64,000 nucleotides of DNA from Nocardia arthritidis (lineage in GTDB: Bacteria > Actinomycetota > Actinomycetes > Mycobacteriales > Mycobacteriaceae), in assembly GCF_011801145.1 (NCBI RefSeq), contig NZ_CP046172.1, positions 5,208,001-5,272,000 on the forward strand, given 5' to 3'. The notes below the pieces were generated by a model. The model searched no databases. It worked only from the letters and a program-made list of their open reading frames with translations, and had not been told where the DNA came from. The position numbers and the translations under genes are program-made. Within the stretch, counting starts at the first letter, position 1. Each line of letters starts with the position of its first letter. This document shows, one piece after another, positions 17,388 through 27,809 of the stretch.

Positions 17388-18392
17388 ATGACCGACAGCA
17401 CCGCGTTCACCGAGCAATTCGTACCGGATCGACCGACCATGCTGGCGGCCACGCGGCTGGCCGGCCGAGCACCGTCGGTGCACAACACCCAGCCGTGGCG
17501 CTTGGTGTTCGACGGCACCCGGCTACACCTGTTCCGCGACAACGATCGGCTGCTCGTTTCCGCCGACCCGAACGGCAGGCAGCTGGTGATGAGCTGCGGC
17601 GCGATGCTGCACCACCTGCGGACCGCCTTCGCCGCGTACGGGTGGCACACCGATACGCTGCGCCTGCCCGATCCCGGGCGGCTGGACTACCTCGCCGTCG
17701 TCGACTTCCGCCGCTGGCCGGATCCGCCCGCCGGGGTACGCGCCCGGGCCCGCGCCATCGAACACCGGCGCACCGACCGGCTGCCGATGCTGCCCCCGGC
17801 CGACTTCGACGAACTCCTGCACACCACTCGCATGCTGGTACATCCGCACAACCTCGAACTCGACGCCCTGCCCGAGGACGCGCGCGACCGGCTCACCGTC
17901 GCCTCGCAGCACGCTGCGGCCGTGCGCCGCTACGATATGGAGTATCAGACCGAATTGCATTGGTGGACAGGGCATACCAGCGGCCCGGAGGGTGTGCCGA
18001 AGAGTGTCCTGGCCTCGGATGCGGAATTCGCCCGCGTCGGCGTCGGCCGCACCTTCCCGTCGGCGCCGCATTCGGCCCGCCGCGGCGAACTGGCGGCCGA
18101 TCAGGCGCGGCTGCTGGTGCTGAGCTCGACCGGAGATTCGGTGCTGGAGTGGCTGCACACCGGTGAGGCGCTCTCGGCGGTGCTGCTCGAATGCACCGTC
18201 GCCGGAGCGGCCAGCTGCGCGCTGACCCACATCACCGAACTGCCCGCGGAACGCAAAACCATTGCGGCACTGCTGCCGAACCCCAACCTGCCACAGGTGG
18301 TGATCCGGGTGGGCGCCGCGCCCGCGGACGAGGACCAACAGCTCTCGCCCCGCCGCCCTGTCGCCGACATCCTCACGTTCCACCAGCTCTGA
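17388..18392 (+). CDS. acg: Acg-family nitroreductase-like protein
   Basis: This 334-residue protein belongs to the Acg (Rv2032/Rv3131) branch of nitroreductase-like proteins, which are DosR-induced in mycobacteria. The signature LAGRAPSVHNTQPWRL near residue 25 is typical, as are LVMSCGAMLHHLRTAFAAYGW and the C-terminal GEALSAVLLECTVAGAASC. Acg binds FMN in a lidded pocket and shows little enzymatic activity; it may store or sequester flavin. The same likely holds here. It is transcribed from the DosR-box promoter shared with pfkB and ends at a strong convergent hairpin. Confidence 0.9.
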   Translation: MTDSTAFTEQFVPDRPTMLAATRLAGRAPSVHNTQPWRLVFDGTRLHLFRDNDRLLVSADPNGRQLVMSCGAMLHHLRTAFAAYGWHTDTLRLPDPGRLDYLAVVDFRRWPDPPAGVRARARAIEHRRTDRLPMLPPADFDELLHTTRMLVHPHNLELDALPEDARDRLTVASQHAAAVRRYDMEYQTELHWWTGHTSGPEGVPKSVLASDAEFARVGVGRTFPSAPHSARRGELAADQARLLVLSSTGDSVLEWLHTGEALSAVLLECTVAGAASCALTHITELPAERKTIAALLPNPNLPQVVIRVGAAPADEDQQLSPRRPVADILTFHQL

Positions 18393-18489
18393 GCCGCATA
18401 GAGACTCGGCCGATGCGCCGAGCGGGATCTGGCCGTGGCAGTCCCTCCTTCGTCCTGCGCCACGGCCATTTCCCGTATCCGAACAGAAA

Positions 18490-18522
18490 CACCCGCGCAT
18501 CCCCGAACCGGGTGCGCGGGTG
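18490..18522. terminator. Convergent hairpin terminator between acg and the acyltransferase
   Basis: CACCCGCGCA and TGCGCGGGTG form a perfect 10-bp stem with a 13-base loop, followed by a short pyrimidine run on the plus strand. It separates two convergent genes and may serve both. Confidence 0.75.
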
Positions 18523-18533
18523 CATCTTTCGGG

Positions 18534-19865
18534 TTACCCGACCGGCACGGCCACCGCTCGCGCACGGGCGAGCAGTTCGGCGGTCGCGCGCTCGATACCG
18601 TCGGCGATCAGCGCGATATCGGGTGTGCTGTCGAAATCGCCGGTGATGCCGTAGGCCAGCTGGTCCCGGTAACTCAGGATGGCGATGCCGGTGCGCAGGC
18701 GCATCGCGATCGGCGCGTACGCCAGGATTTCCACCACCTCCCGACCGAGCAGGCGCAGCGTCCGACGCGGCCCGGGAACATTGGTGGCCAGCCCGGCGAC
18801 CGAGTGCTGCGGGTAGCGCAGCACCGACCGCACGATCCAGGCGATCGACGCGAACGGCAGCCAATTCGCCAATTCCAGTATCGAATTCGCGGCCGACGCC
18901 TCGCCGCGACGCTTGTGCCGTGCCATCCGCTCGTGCACTGCGGCCAATTGTGCCACCGGATCCGCCAATTCGATCGGAAGTAAGGGCAGCATCGCCGAAA
19001 CACGGTTGTCCAAAACATTTTTCGCATCCGTCGCACGCGTGGACACCGGTGCGAGAATGCGCAGCTTGTCCGGCGTCGGCTCCTCGCCGCGGGCCAGCAG
19101 CACCGCGCGGAACGCCGCCGCCACCGCGGCCAGCGCGACATCGTTCACGGTGGCCCCGAACGCCACGCCGATCTCACGCACCGCCGAAAGGCTGGTGCGG
19201 GCGACGGCGTAGCGGCGCTGGCGGCCTATCGGCCCGTTCAACGACGAATCCGGCGCAGGCGCAAGGGCATCCATTATCAGCGGCACCGCGCCGAGCACCG
19301 CCTTCGGCGCATCGATCGGCAACCGCAACCCCTTGGCGAGCAGTCCGAGCGGATCCCGACGGGTGCGCTCGACCGCCGGGCGCACCGAATTCCCCTGCGG
19401 CCCTTCGCAGAGCCGTTCGAACAGGGTGATACCAGAGATGCCATCGACCATGCTGTGGTGCACCTTCACGATCAGCGCCCAGCGTCCGCCGGTCAGCCGT
19501 TCGACGACGATGCACTGCCACAGTGGGTGATCCCGGTCCAGTCGCTCCTCCATCACGGAGGCGATCAGCTCGTTCAACGCCGCGTCGTCGCCGGGCTCCG
19601 GCAGGGCCATCCACCGAATGTGGTGGGCCAGACCGAAATTCGGGTCGTCTACCCATTCGGGTGCGGCCATATCCCAGCGCGCCCTGCGCACCTTCTGGCG
19701 CAGCCTGGCATCGGCGTCGAGGTGATCGCGCAGCGCCGCGATCACCTCCGCGCGGCCCGGCTGCGCACCGGCCACGATCGCCACCGCACAGATCCCGGCA
19801 CTCACGTGTCGATCCGTGTCCTCCAGTTCCATGAATCCCGCATCCAACGGGCCTAATCCGGTCAT
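18534..19865 (-). CDS. Wax ester synthase / diacylglycerol O-acyltransferase (Tgs family)
   Basis: This 443-residue enzyme is of the WS/DGAT family, which makes triacylglycerol or wax ester from acyl-CoA and diacylglycerol or alcohol at the membrane. The catalytic motif HHSMVDG is at residues 136-142. The N-terminal PLDAGFMELED and C-terminal NVPGPRRTLRLLGREV are also characteristic. Length matches the family (about 450-470). In mycobacteria Tgs1 is DosR-induced and drives lipid storage in dormancy; the neighbourhood here suggests the same role. The ATG of MTGLGPLDAGF is the natural start. The promoter region contains no strong DosR box that I can see; read-through from the usp gene upstream on the same strand is possible. 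Confidence 0.92.
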   Translation of the reverse strand: MTGLGPLDAGFMELEDTDRHVSAGICAVAIVAGAQPGRAEVIAALRDHLDADARLRQKVRRARWDMAAPEWVDDPNFGLAHHIRWMALPEPGDDAALNELIASVMEERLDRDHPLWQCIVVERLTGGRWALIVKVHHSMVDGISGITLFERLCEGPQGNSVRPAVERTRRDPLGLLAKGLRLPIDAPKAVLGAVPLIMDALAPAPDSSLNGPIGRQRRYAVARTSLSAVREIGVAFGATVNDVALAAVAAAFRAVLLARGEEPTPDKLRILAPVSTRATDAKNVLDNRVSAMLPLLPIELADPVAQLAAVHERMARHKRRGEASAANSILELANWLPFASIAWIVRSVLRYPQHSVAGLATNVPGPRRTLRLLGREVVEILAYAPIAMRLRTGIAILSYRDQLAYGITGDFDSTPDIALIADGIERATAELLARARAVAVPVG

Positions 19866-19983
19866 CGCCCAATCCGTCCTGCGTCGATGTGGCGTCGATC
19901 ACGCGGCGCCGATTCGGCCGGGACGACTCACCACCGCTTCATGGTGCCGGTGTGGCCGGGCGCCGCGGCAGATGCGTTGGCCA

Positions 19984-20871
19984 TCACGACGCGGGACGTT
20001 CGCCCCCGCGCACCACGATCATCGGGCAGTCCGCCGAATGCAGCAGCGCGTTGCTGGTGGAGCCGAGCACCATGCTCGCGAATCCGCCCCGGCCCCGGCT
20101 GCCGACCACCAGCAGTTGCGCATTCGCCGACTCCTCCAGCAATGAACGAACGGGACGGTCGCTCTTGACGATTCGGCGCACCGACACCTCCGGATACCGC
20201 TCCGCGAAGCCGGCCAGGCTCTCCGCGAGCAGTGCCTCCTCGCTCTGCCGGGCGGCATCCCAACCGGCGAGCGGCATTTCGATACCGCTGGCATCGCTCC
20301 AAGTGTGCAGCGCGACCAGCCCGACCTTCCGCAGTGAAGCCTCGGCGAAGGCGAGTTCAATTGCGGGCACGCTGTTTTCGGTGCCATCGACGCCGACCAG
20401 CACCGGTTTCGTCATCGAGACCGCGTCGATCGCCGAAATGCCGTGGATGACCGCCACCGGGCAGCGCGCGTGCCGGGTGACCGCGGTGCCGACCGAACCG
20501 AGCAGCCCGCGCTGGAACGCGCCGAGCCCGCGGCTGCCGACCACCAGCATCGCCACCTCGGCCGAGCGGTCCAGCAGAGTCGGGATGATAAGGGCGAAGG
20601 ACAGTTCCGTCGTGATGTGCAGTTCGGTGCTCGAGGTCGCCTGCCTGGCGACGCGTGCGGCCTCGGCCAGGACGCGTTCGCCGTCGCGGCGCAGCCATTC
20701 CAGATCGGCCCCGCCGAGCGACATTTCGGGCCCGGAGCCGGTGGAGATCGCCATCGATGTGAGGATGTGCAGCGGGCGGCGGTGCAGTGCCGCGTCGACC
20801 GCCGCCCAGGCCACCGCCTGATACGAGCTCGCCGAACCGTCGACCGCCGCGAGTATCTGATTCGTTGACAT
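19984..20871 (-). CDS. Universal stress protein, tandem UspA domains (Rv2623/Rv2005c type)
   Basis: This 295-residue protein has two Usp domains, residues about 5-148 and 155-290. Each keeps the ATP-binding pattern G-X2-G-X9-G(S/T): VVGSRGLGAFQRGLLGSVGT in the first and VVGSRGRGGFASMVLGSTSN in the second. Mycobacterial homologues of this two-domain type are DosR-regulated; Rv2623 binds ATP and affects growth state. A perfect DosR palindrome lies 33 bases upstream of the ATG. The acyltransferase gene follows 118 bases downstream on the same strand. Confidence 0.92.
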   Translation of the reverse strand: MSTNQILAAVDGSASSYQAVAWAAVDAALHRRPLHILTSMAISTGSGPEMSLGGADLEWLRRDGERVLAEAARVARQATSSTELHITTELSFALIIPTLLDRSAEVAMLVVGSRGLGAFQRGLLGSVGTAVTRHARCPVAVIHGISAIDAVSMTKPVLVGVDGTENSVPAIELAFAEASLRKVGLVALHTWSDASGIEMPLAGWDAARQSEEALLAESLAGFAERYPEVSVRRIVKSDRPVRSLLEESANAQLLVVGSRGRGGFASMVLGSTSNALLHSADCPMIVVRGGERPAS

Positions 20872-20903
20872 GACTCCAGGGTGCTACGCGCCACCCGCCG
20901 ACG

Positions 20904-20923
20904 GCAGGGACCAAGGTCCCAGG
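20904..20923. promoter_or_regulatory. DosR box upstream of the usp gene
   Basis: GGGACCAAGGTCCC is a perfect core palindrome, 33 bases before the usp start codon and about 150 bases before the divergent flavodoxin gene. Confidence 0.85.
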
Positions 20924-21070
20924 ACGACATGCCATCGGAGGCCAACCGGGCCGACGCGGGCCGAAAGTCACCGTGCGGGTGGCGGTTCGGCACTGTGCCC
21001 ACTGATCACCCGCACGTAGCGTCGAGATAGTCCGCTGCCCGGAATACCGGGTCCGGCGAAGGAGAAAAGG

Positions 21071-21601
21071 ATGCGGGCACGCGTCGTCTACGAATCGATG
21101 TGCGGCAGCACCGCCGCGCTGGCCGCCGCCATCGCCGATGGGCTCGGCGAATACGGAACGGTCGATGTGGTGAGCGTGGCGGCCGCCGGCGAGCAGCCGG
21201 AGCCGACGGTGGATCTGCTGGTGGTCGGCGGGCCGACGCATCTGCTCGGCATGAGCCGACCGTGGACCAGGCGGCGCACCGCCGGACATACCGATGCCGA
21301 GGTCGTCACCGATCTCGGCATCCGCGAATGGCTGGCCGGCGCGCATCCGGCATTACCCGGCGCGCGGGCGGCCACCTTCGACACTCATGTCCCGCGGCCG
21401 GCACGGCTGGCCGGTTCGGCCGCGCGTGACGCGGCAAAACACCTGTGCCGCTTGGGTTATGCGCTCGCCGACGATCCGATGGACTTCGTCGTCGACCGCG
21501 TCGGCGGCCCACTGCGCGCCGGCGAGCTGGCCCGCGCGCGAGCCTGGGCTCGCCGGCTGGCCCGCACCGAGGCCGCATACCTCGCATCACAGGAAGGGTA
21601 G
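21071..21601 (+). CDS. Flavodoxin-like protein
   Basis: This 176-residue protein starts VVYESMCGSTAALAAAIADGL, the phosphate-binding loop pattern of flavodoxins, and continues with LLVVGGPTHLLGMSRPW, the second flavin-contact loop. It probably binds FMN and carries electrons or acts as a small reductase. GAAGGAGAAAAG gives a good ribosome binding site. Eight bases separate it from the next gene, a GyrI-DUF302 protein, so the two likely form one operon reading away from the divergent usp gene and its DosR box. Confidence 0.8.
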   Translation: MRARVVYESMCGSTAALAAAIADGLGEYGTVDVVSVAAAGEQPEPTVDLLVVGGPTHLLGMSRPWTRRRTAGHTDAEVVTDLGIREWLAGAHPALPGARAATFDTHVPRPARLAGSAARDAAKHLCRLGYALADDPMDFVVDRVGGPLRAGELARARAWARRLARTEAAYLASQEG

Positions 21602-21609
21602 GAAATCCC

Positions 21610-22482
21610 ATGTCATACCGCATCACCGTGGTCGAATCGAGCCCGCACACCCTGCTGGAACTGCGCCGCGCGGTCCGCGCCGAGCACGCGGGCGACGATA
21701 TCGCCGCGGGCATGCGCGAACTCTATGATCTGGCGGACCGCACCGGCCTGGCCCCCGCGGGCCCGCCGTCGACGACCTATCGCGGCGCGGTCGGACCCGG
21801 CCGGGCCACCGAGGTCGTCTTCGGGCTTCCGGTCACCTCCGGACTGGTAGGCGGTGCGGCGGAACAGGTTTCGGTTCGCCCGATCGCGCCCGGGCTGTTC
21901 GCGTACACCACCCATCACGGCGACTTCCAGCGGATCGGCGAGGCCTACCGCGCGCTGGAGGAATGGGTGCGCGCCTCGCATTTCCGTCCCGTCGGCCCGT
22001 CCACCGAGGTCTATCTCGTCGCCCCGGACGAGGCGGTGCATCCGCACGATCTGGTGACCGAGATCCGGATACCCGTCGCGGCCGCCGAACTGGCCACCCG
22101 CATCGCCGTATCCTTCGGCCAAGCCGTTGGGCTGACTCGAGATGCTTTGGCGGAACAGGGTTTCGGCCTACTCACCGAAATCGATGTGCGGGCGACGATG
22201 CGCGCGAAACTCGGCGTGGAGATGGAGGATTATCTCATCCTCGGCGCCTACAACCCCGAACTCGCCCACCGCGCACTGGATATCGACCGGCACATCGGGC
22301 TACTGCTGCCCTGCAATGTAGTGGTGCGCACGGCCGAAGGGGCAGCCATCGTCGAGGCGATGGACCCGGATCTGTTGCTGGACCGGGACGCTCAGCCCGC
22401 GCTCTACTCGGTCGCGCGGGAAGCCAGGTCCCGTTTGGCGGCAGCGCTCGAGAACATCGAAAAGCGTTCGGCCATACCATAA
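21610..22482 (+). CDS. GyrI-like - DUF302 protein
   Basis: This 290-residue protein has an N-terminal GyrI-like (AraC effector-binding-type) domain at about 1-160, with LFAYTTHHGDFQRIGEAYRAL and the marker GPSTEVYLVAPDE, and a C-terminal DUF302 domain at about 165-285. It is a clear paralogue of the last two domains of the HAD-GyrI-DUF302 protein at 14-15.6 kb, with the same order and spacing. GyrI-like domains bind small hydrophobic ligands in other proteins; DUF302 has no firm function. It overlaps nothing and is convergent with the second Acg-type gene two bases later. The ATG follows GGAAAT. Confidence 0.78.
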   Translation: MSYRITVVESSPHTLLELRRAVRAEHAGDDIAAGMRELYDLADRTGLAPAGPPSTTYRGAVGPGRATEVVFGLPVTSGLVGGAAEQVSVRPIAPGLFAYTTHHGDFQRIGEAYRALEEWVRASHFRPVGPSTEVYLVAPDEAVHPHDLVTEIRIPVAAAELATRIAVSFGQAVGLTRDALAEQGFGLLTEIDVRATMRAKLGVEMEDYLILGAYNPELAHRALDIDRHIGLLLPCNVVVRTAEGAAIVEAMDPDLLLDRDAQPALYSVAREARSRLAAALENIEKRSAIP

Positions 22483-22483
22483 G

Positions 22484-23476
22484 TCAGCCGGCGGCCCGGT
22501 CACTGCCCAAAGGGTCGAGCAGCTCATCGATCGGCCGCCGCGGCGCGGGTGGCAGCCGCACCGCGCCCGCGGGCAGCCACCCGATACGGATCACCGCCTG
22601 TGGATGGGCGCGGTTGTCCAGCACCCCGGACCGGATCCGGCCGCGCAGCTCGGGAATCTCCAGCGGCTCGGTGAGCAGGCAGGTGGCCAGGCCGACATTG
22701 GCCGCGGTCAGCAGCACGGCGCTCAACGCCTCCCCCGCCGCCAGCCTGGACGGCCGGTCGTCGTAGGCGGTGCCGACCACCAGCAGTTCCGCGTAGTCCG
22801 GTTCTTTGGTCGGATCGACGAGCCCCGGCTGGGCGAACTCCCTGGTCGGAATGCCCTGTCCGGCGCGCGGCGGCGGCACGCTCCAGGATGGCACGCCGTC
22901 GTTCGTATCCCGCCTGCCACTCCAATTCGCCAGCTCCAGTCGATATTCCGAATTCCCCGCATGTCTGCGGCCCGCCTCGTACATCGCCGCGACCAGGCAA
23001 TCCCGCGCGGCATTCGCGGCGCGCCGGACAATGCCGCCCTGCGCCCCGGCCCGCTCGCTGACCAGTCCGAGATATCCGGGCGGAATCGGCCAGGAGCTGA
23101 AGTGTCTGCGGTCGGTCTGCCGAGTCGAAATGGCCTCGGCGAGCGCGATTTCCGTGCCGGTCGGCCGGTGCCGTACCAATTCCAGCATGGCCAGATGCTC
23201 CGGATCGGCACGGTCCGGCAGCCGGTGCACAATGGCCGACCAGCCGAGCGAGGCGAACGCGATGCGCAGATGATGTAGGGCCGCACCGCAGCTCACCAGC
23301 GCGTCGCGCTGATCGGGATCGGTCGCCCGCAGCGTTCTGGCCGGGTCGAGATACAGGTGTACCGCACCGTCGCCGATCTGGAAACGCCAGGGCTGGGTGT
23401 TGTGCACCGAGGGCGCGCGCACCGCGAGCGACAGTGCCGCACGGATCGTTTGCTCATCGGGCCGTACACGGTTCAT
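22484..23476 (-). CDS. Acg-family nitroreductase-like protein
   Basis: This 330-residue paralogue of the acg product at 17.4 kb keeps VRAPSVHNTQPWRF near residue 19, LVSCGAALHHLRIAFASLGW and GEALSAVLLTAANVGLATC. The family binds FMN tightly and is part of the DosR response in mycobacteria. The gene is divergent from the Rv2004c-like kinase; the shared upstream region holds GGGAC/GTCCC half-sites rather than a clean DosR box. Start is the ATG of MNRVRPDE. Confidence 0.88.
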   Translation of the reverse strand: MNRVRPDEQTIRAALSLAVRAPSVHNTQPWRFQIGDGAVHLYLDPARTLRATDPDQRDALVSCGAALHHLRIAFASLGWSAIVHRLPDRADPEHLAMLELVRHRPTGTEIALAEAISTRQTDRRHFSSWPIPPGYLGLVSERAGAQGGIVRRAANAARDCLVAAMYEAGRRHAGNSEYRLELANWSGRRDTNDGVPSWSVPPPRAGQGIPTREFAQPGLVDPTKEPDYAELLVVGTAYDDRPSRLAAGEALSAVLLTAANVGLATCLLTEPLEIPELRGRIRSGVLDNRAHPQAVIRIGWLPAGAVRLPPAPRRPIDELLDPLGSDRAAG

Positions 23477-23563
23477 GGTGGTTCCATCCGTTCCCTTCGT
23501 CGCATCGATACCAAGGCTGCCATCGGATACCTCATGCCGGTTAGGGCAGGAATGCCCGAACTC

Positions 23564-23596
23564 GCGGGACTTTCTCGAAACCGCCGGAAGTCCCGC
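23564..23596. promoter_or_regulatory. Inverted DosR half-sites (GCGGGACTT ... AAGTCCCGC)
   Basis: A perfect 9-bp inverted repeat with 15 bases between the arms contains GGGACT and AGTCCC, the two DosR half-site sequences, but set further apart than in a normal box. It lies in the divergent promoter region of an acg paralogue and the Rv2004c-like gene. It could equally be a hairpin or another operator. Confidence 0.35.
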
Positions 23597-23684
23597 CCAG
23601 CCGGTGACCTTCGGCCATCACCTCGCGCCCCTCGGGCGCGACATGCTTGGGCTACTACTCCGACGGGTCGAAAGGGACTGCCCC

Positions 23685-25214
23685 ATGCCGGAATTCGCGG
23701 CGCCCGCGCAGGTGCGGGAAACCCACACCGGGCTCGTGCTGCTCTACGGTGACCGGGCCTACAAAATCAAGAAGGCCATCCGCACGGACTTCCTCGACTT
23801 CGGCACCCCGGAGCTACGTGAGCGAGCCTGCGCGCGCGAGGTCGGGCTGAACCGCCGACTCGCGCCGGATGTCTATCTGGGCGTCGCGCATCTGACCTCA
23901 CCCACCGGCGGCCCCGATGAACCCGTCGTCGTCATGCGCCGGATGCCGGAGGACCGCAGGCTCACCACCGTGCTCGCCGACCCCGAACGAGTCGGCTCCG
24001 AGCTGACGGCGCTGGTCCAGGTGCTCGCGCTGTTCCACCACAGCGCCAGGCGCGGAACGGAAATCGACGCGGAGGGCAGGCCCGACGCGCTGCGCACCCG
24101 CTGGCGGATACTCCTGCACAGCCTGAGCGAGCAGCCCGCCGACATCATGGATCCGGCGCTGCTCGCCCGGATCGACGAACTCGCCATGCGCTATATCGAC
24201 GGCCGAGAGCCGCTGCTGCACAACAGAATCGCCGAGGGCAACTTGCTCGACGGACACGGCGACCTGCTCGCCGAGGATATCTTCGCGCTGTCCGACGGTT
24301 TCCGGGTGCTCGACTGCCTCGACTTCGACGACCGGCTTCGTTATGTCGACCGGATCGACGATATCGCCTTCCTGGCAATGGATTTGGAATTCCTCGGCCA
24401 CGCGGACCCGAGCGAGCGCCTGTTCGACGACTACCAGGCGATCACCGGCGACCAGGCCCCCGCGTCGCTGTGGCACCACTACATCGCCTACCGCGCATTG
24501 GTTCGCGCGAAGGTCGATACCATCCGTTTCGCACAGGGCGAGCTCGCGGCGCGGCATCGCGCGCACCGGCATCTGCGGATCGCGCTGGATCATCTCGAGG
24601 CCGCCGAGGTGCGGCTGATGCTGGTCGGTGGCCTCCCAGGGACCGGTAAATCCACTGTGGCGCACGCACTTTCGTCGGCCACCGGTGCGGTGACACTATC
24701 CGCCGACCGGCTGCGCCGGGAGCTGCGCGCCACCGGTGAGGTGACCGGCGCGACCGGAATCCTCGATGCCGGAGCGTATTCCGCGGCGGCCAAGGCCCGG
24801 GTGTACACCGAACTGCGCATCCGCGCGCACGCGCTGCTCACGGCCGGTGTCTCGGTGATCCTGGACGCCAGCTGGATCGATCCGGACGAGCGGCGGCGCG
24901 CCGCCGAGCTCGCCGCCGCCACGCACGCCGAACTCCGGCAGATCCGATGCGTCTGCCCCGCGACCGTCGCGAACCACCGGCTCCGGGACCGCGCCGCGGG
25001 CGATTCGGACGCCACCCCGGCCATCGCGGCCGCCATGGCCGACAAGGCGGCCGATTGGCCCGGCGCGACCCCGATCGACACCGGGCGTCCGCTCCCCGAC
25101 ACCCTCACCGACGCGCTGCGCGAGTGGTACGCCGGTCCCGCGAAAACTAGGGACTTTGGTCCCGAATCGGAGGTCGAGCGCCCCTGTGTCGGTGGGAAAA
25201 TCTCCGTAGGCTGA
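23685..25214 (+). CDS. Rv2004c-like bifunctional kinase: aminoglycoside-phosphotransferase-like plus P-loop kinase
   Basis: This 509-residue protein has two kinase-type domains. The first (about 1-300) is aminoglycoside-phosphotransferase-like: GLVLLYGDRAYKIKKAI with a Lys, the Brenner-like GHGDLLAEDIF and the metal-binding LDCLDFDDR. The second (about 305-490) is a P-loop kinase with Walker A GGLPGTGKST and a DASWIDPDERRRA motif. Mycobacterial Rv2004c has the same layout, a similar length (498) and DosR control; its substrate is unknown. The ATG with AAAGGGA upstream is chosen although the frame is open to 23397. Its last 30 codons contain the DosR boxes of the downstream devR promoter, so this C-terminus is probably non-conserved. 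Confidence 0.86.
   Translation: MPEFAAPAQVRETHTGLVLLYGDRAYKIKKAIRTDFLDFGTPELRERACAREVGLNRRLAPDVYLGVAHLTSPTGGPDEPVVVMRRMPEDRRLTTVLADPERVGSELTALVQVLALFHHSARRGTEIDAEGRPDALRTRWRILLHSLSEQPADIMDPALLARIDELAMRYIDGREPLLHNRIAEGNLLDGHGDLLAEDIFALSDGFRVLDCLDFDDRLRYVDRIDDIAFLAMDLEFLGHADPSERLFDDYQAITGDQAPASLWHHYIAYRALVRAKVDTIRFAQGELAARHRAHRHLRIALDHLEAAEVRLMLVGGLPGTGKSTVAHALSSATGAVTLSADRLRRELRATGEVTGATGILDAGAYSAAAKARVYTELRIRAHALLTAGVSVILDASWIDPDERRRAAELAAATHAELRQIRCVCPATVANHRLRDRAAGDSDATPAIAAAMADKAADWPGATPIDTGRPLPDTLTDALREWYAGPAKTRDFGPESEVERPCVGGKISVG
25123..25166. promoter_or_regulatory. Paired DosR boxes of the devR promoter, inside the end of the upstream gene
   Basis: GGGACTTTGGTCCC (25150-25163) is a perfect core with GAA on the right flank. 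GGTACGCCGGTCCC (25126-25139) has one core mismatch and is 24 bases upstream. They lie 76-120 bases before the devR start codon and within coding sequence of the kinase gene, consistent with devR autoregulation. Confidence 0.85.
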
Positions 25215-25241
25215 GGAAATGGCGAAGACAGGTGACTACCG

Positions 25242-25889
25242 GTGATAAAGGTATTTCTGGTCGACGATCACCACATCGTGCGGCGCGGCGTCGCCGATTT
25301 GATCGGCGCCGAACCCGATCTCGACGTGATCGGTGAGGCGGGCAGCGTATCCCAGGCGCTGGCCCGCATCCCCGCGTTGCGCCCCGACGTGGTGGTGCTG
25401 GACGTGCGGCTACCCGACGGCAACGGCATCGAACTCTGCCGCGACCTGCTGACCCAGCATCCGGAGCTGCGCTGCCTGATCCTCACCTCGTTCACCGACG
25501 AGCAGGCCATGCTCGACGCCATCCTGGCCGGCGCCAGCGGCTACGTGGTCAAGGATATCGGCACGCTGGAATTGGTCGACGCCATCCGCGAGGTCGGTGC
25601 GGGTAGATCGCTGCTGGACAATCGGGCCGCCGCCGCGCTGATGGCGAAGCTGCGGGAGGAGGCCGAGGCCAAATCCGGCCCGCTGGCCGGGCTCACCGAT
25701 CAGGAGCGCACGCTGCTCGAGCTGCTCGGCGAGGGACTCACCAACCGGCAGATCGCGGGCCGAATGTTCTTGGCGGAGAAGACGGTCAAGAATTACGTGT
25801 CCCGGCTGCTGACCAAATTGGGAGTGGAGCGGCGCACCCAGGCGGCCGTGATGGCCTCCAAGCTCAACACTCCCACGAAGAGGGAGTGA
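25242..25889 (+). CDS. devR: DevR/DosR response regulator (NarL family)
   Basis: This 215-residue regulator is very close to mycobacterial DosR. The receiver domain has [17 protein letters not shown], the phospho-acceptor Asp54 in [20 protein letters not shown], the switch Thr in LILTSFTDE and Lys in SGYVVKDI. The linker contains [16 protein letters not shown]. The LuxR-type helix-turn-helix is [20 protein letters not shown] followed by [13 protein letters not shown], whose Lys and Asn contact the GGGAC half-site in DosR. It is predicted to activate the boxes described across this window. The start is a GTG that overlaps the stop of an eight-codon micro-ORF; paired DosR boxes lie upstream. 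devS follows 42 bases later. Confidence 0.96.
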   Translation: MIKVFLVDDHHIVRRGVADLIGAEPDLDVIGEAGSVSQALARIPALRPDVVVLDVRLPDGNGIELCRDLLTQHPELRCLILTSFTDEQAMLDAILAGASGYVVKDIGTLELVDAIREVGAGRSLLDNRAAAALMAKLREEAEAKSGPLAGLTDQERTLLELLGEGLTNRQIAGRMFLAEKTVKNYVSRLLTKLGVERRTQAAVMASKLNTPTKRE

Positions 25890-27701
<1,812 letters not shown>

Positions 27702-27728
27702 CCCACAAACAGCCTTAGGGCCTGCTGA

Positions 27729-27768
27729 TTCGGGACCAACGCCAGGCGAGCGGGACCATCGGAAATTC
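27729..27768. promoter_or_regulatory. Two tandem GGGACC DosR half-sites, 20 bp apart
   Basis: TTCGGGACCAAC (27730-27741) and GCGGGACCATC (27750-27760) carry strong left half-sites in the same orientation with weak right halves. They lie 42-81 bases before the usp gene at 27810, between it and devS. Confidence 0.5.
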
Positions 27769-27809
27769 CTAACCTACGGGTACAGATCGCACCCGAAGGG
27801 ATTCCGCAC

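Noticed and set aside
23504..23523. Possible DosR box around ATACCAAGGCTGCC
   Set aside because: Only about half of the consensus positions match and the right half-site is missing.
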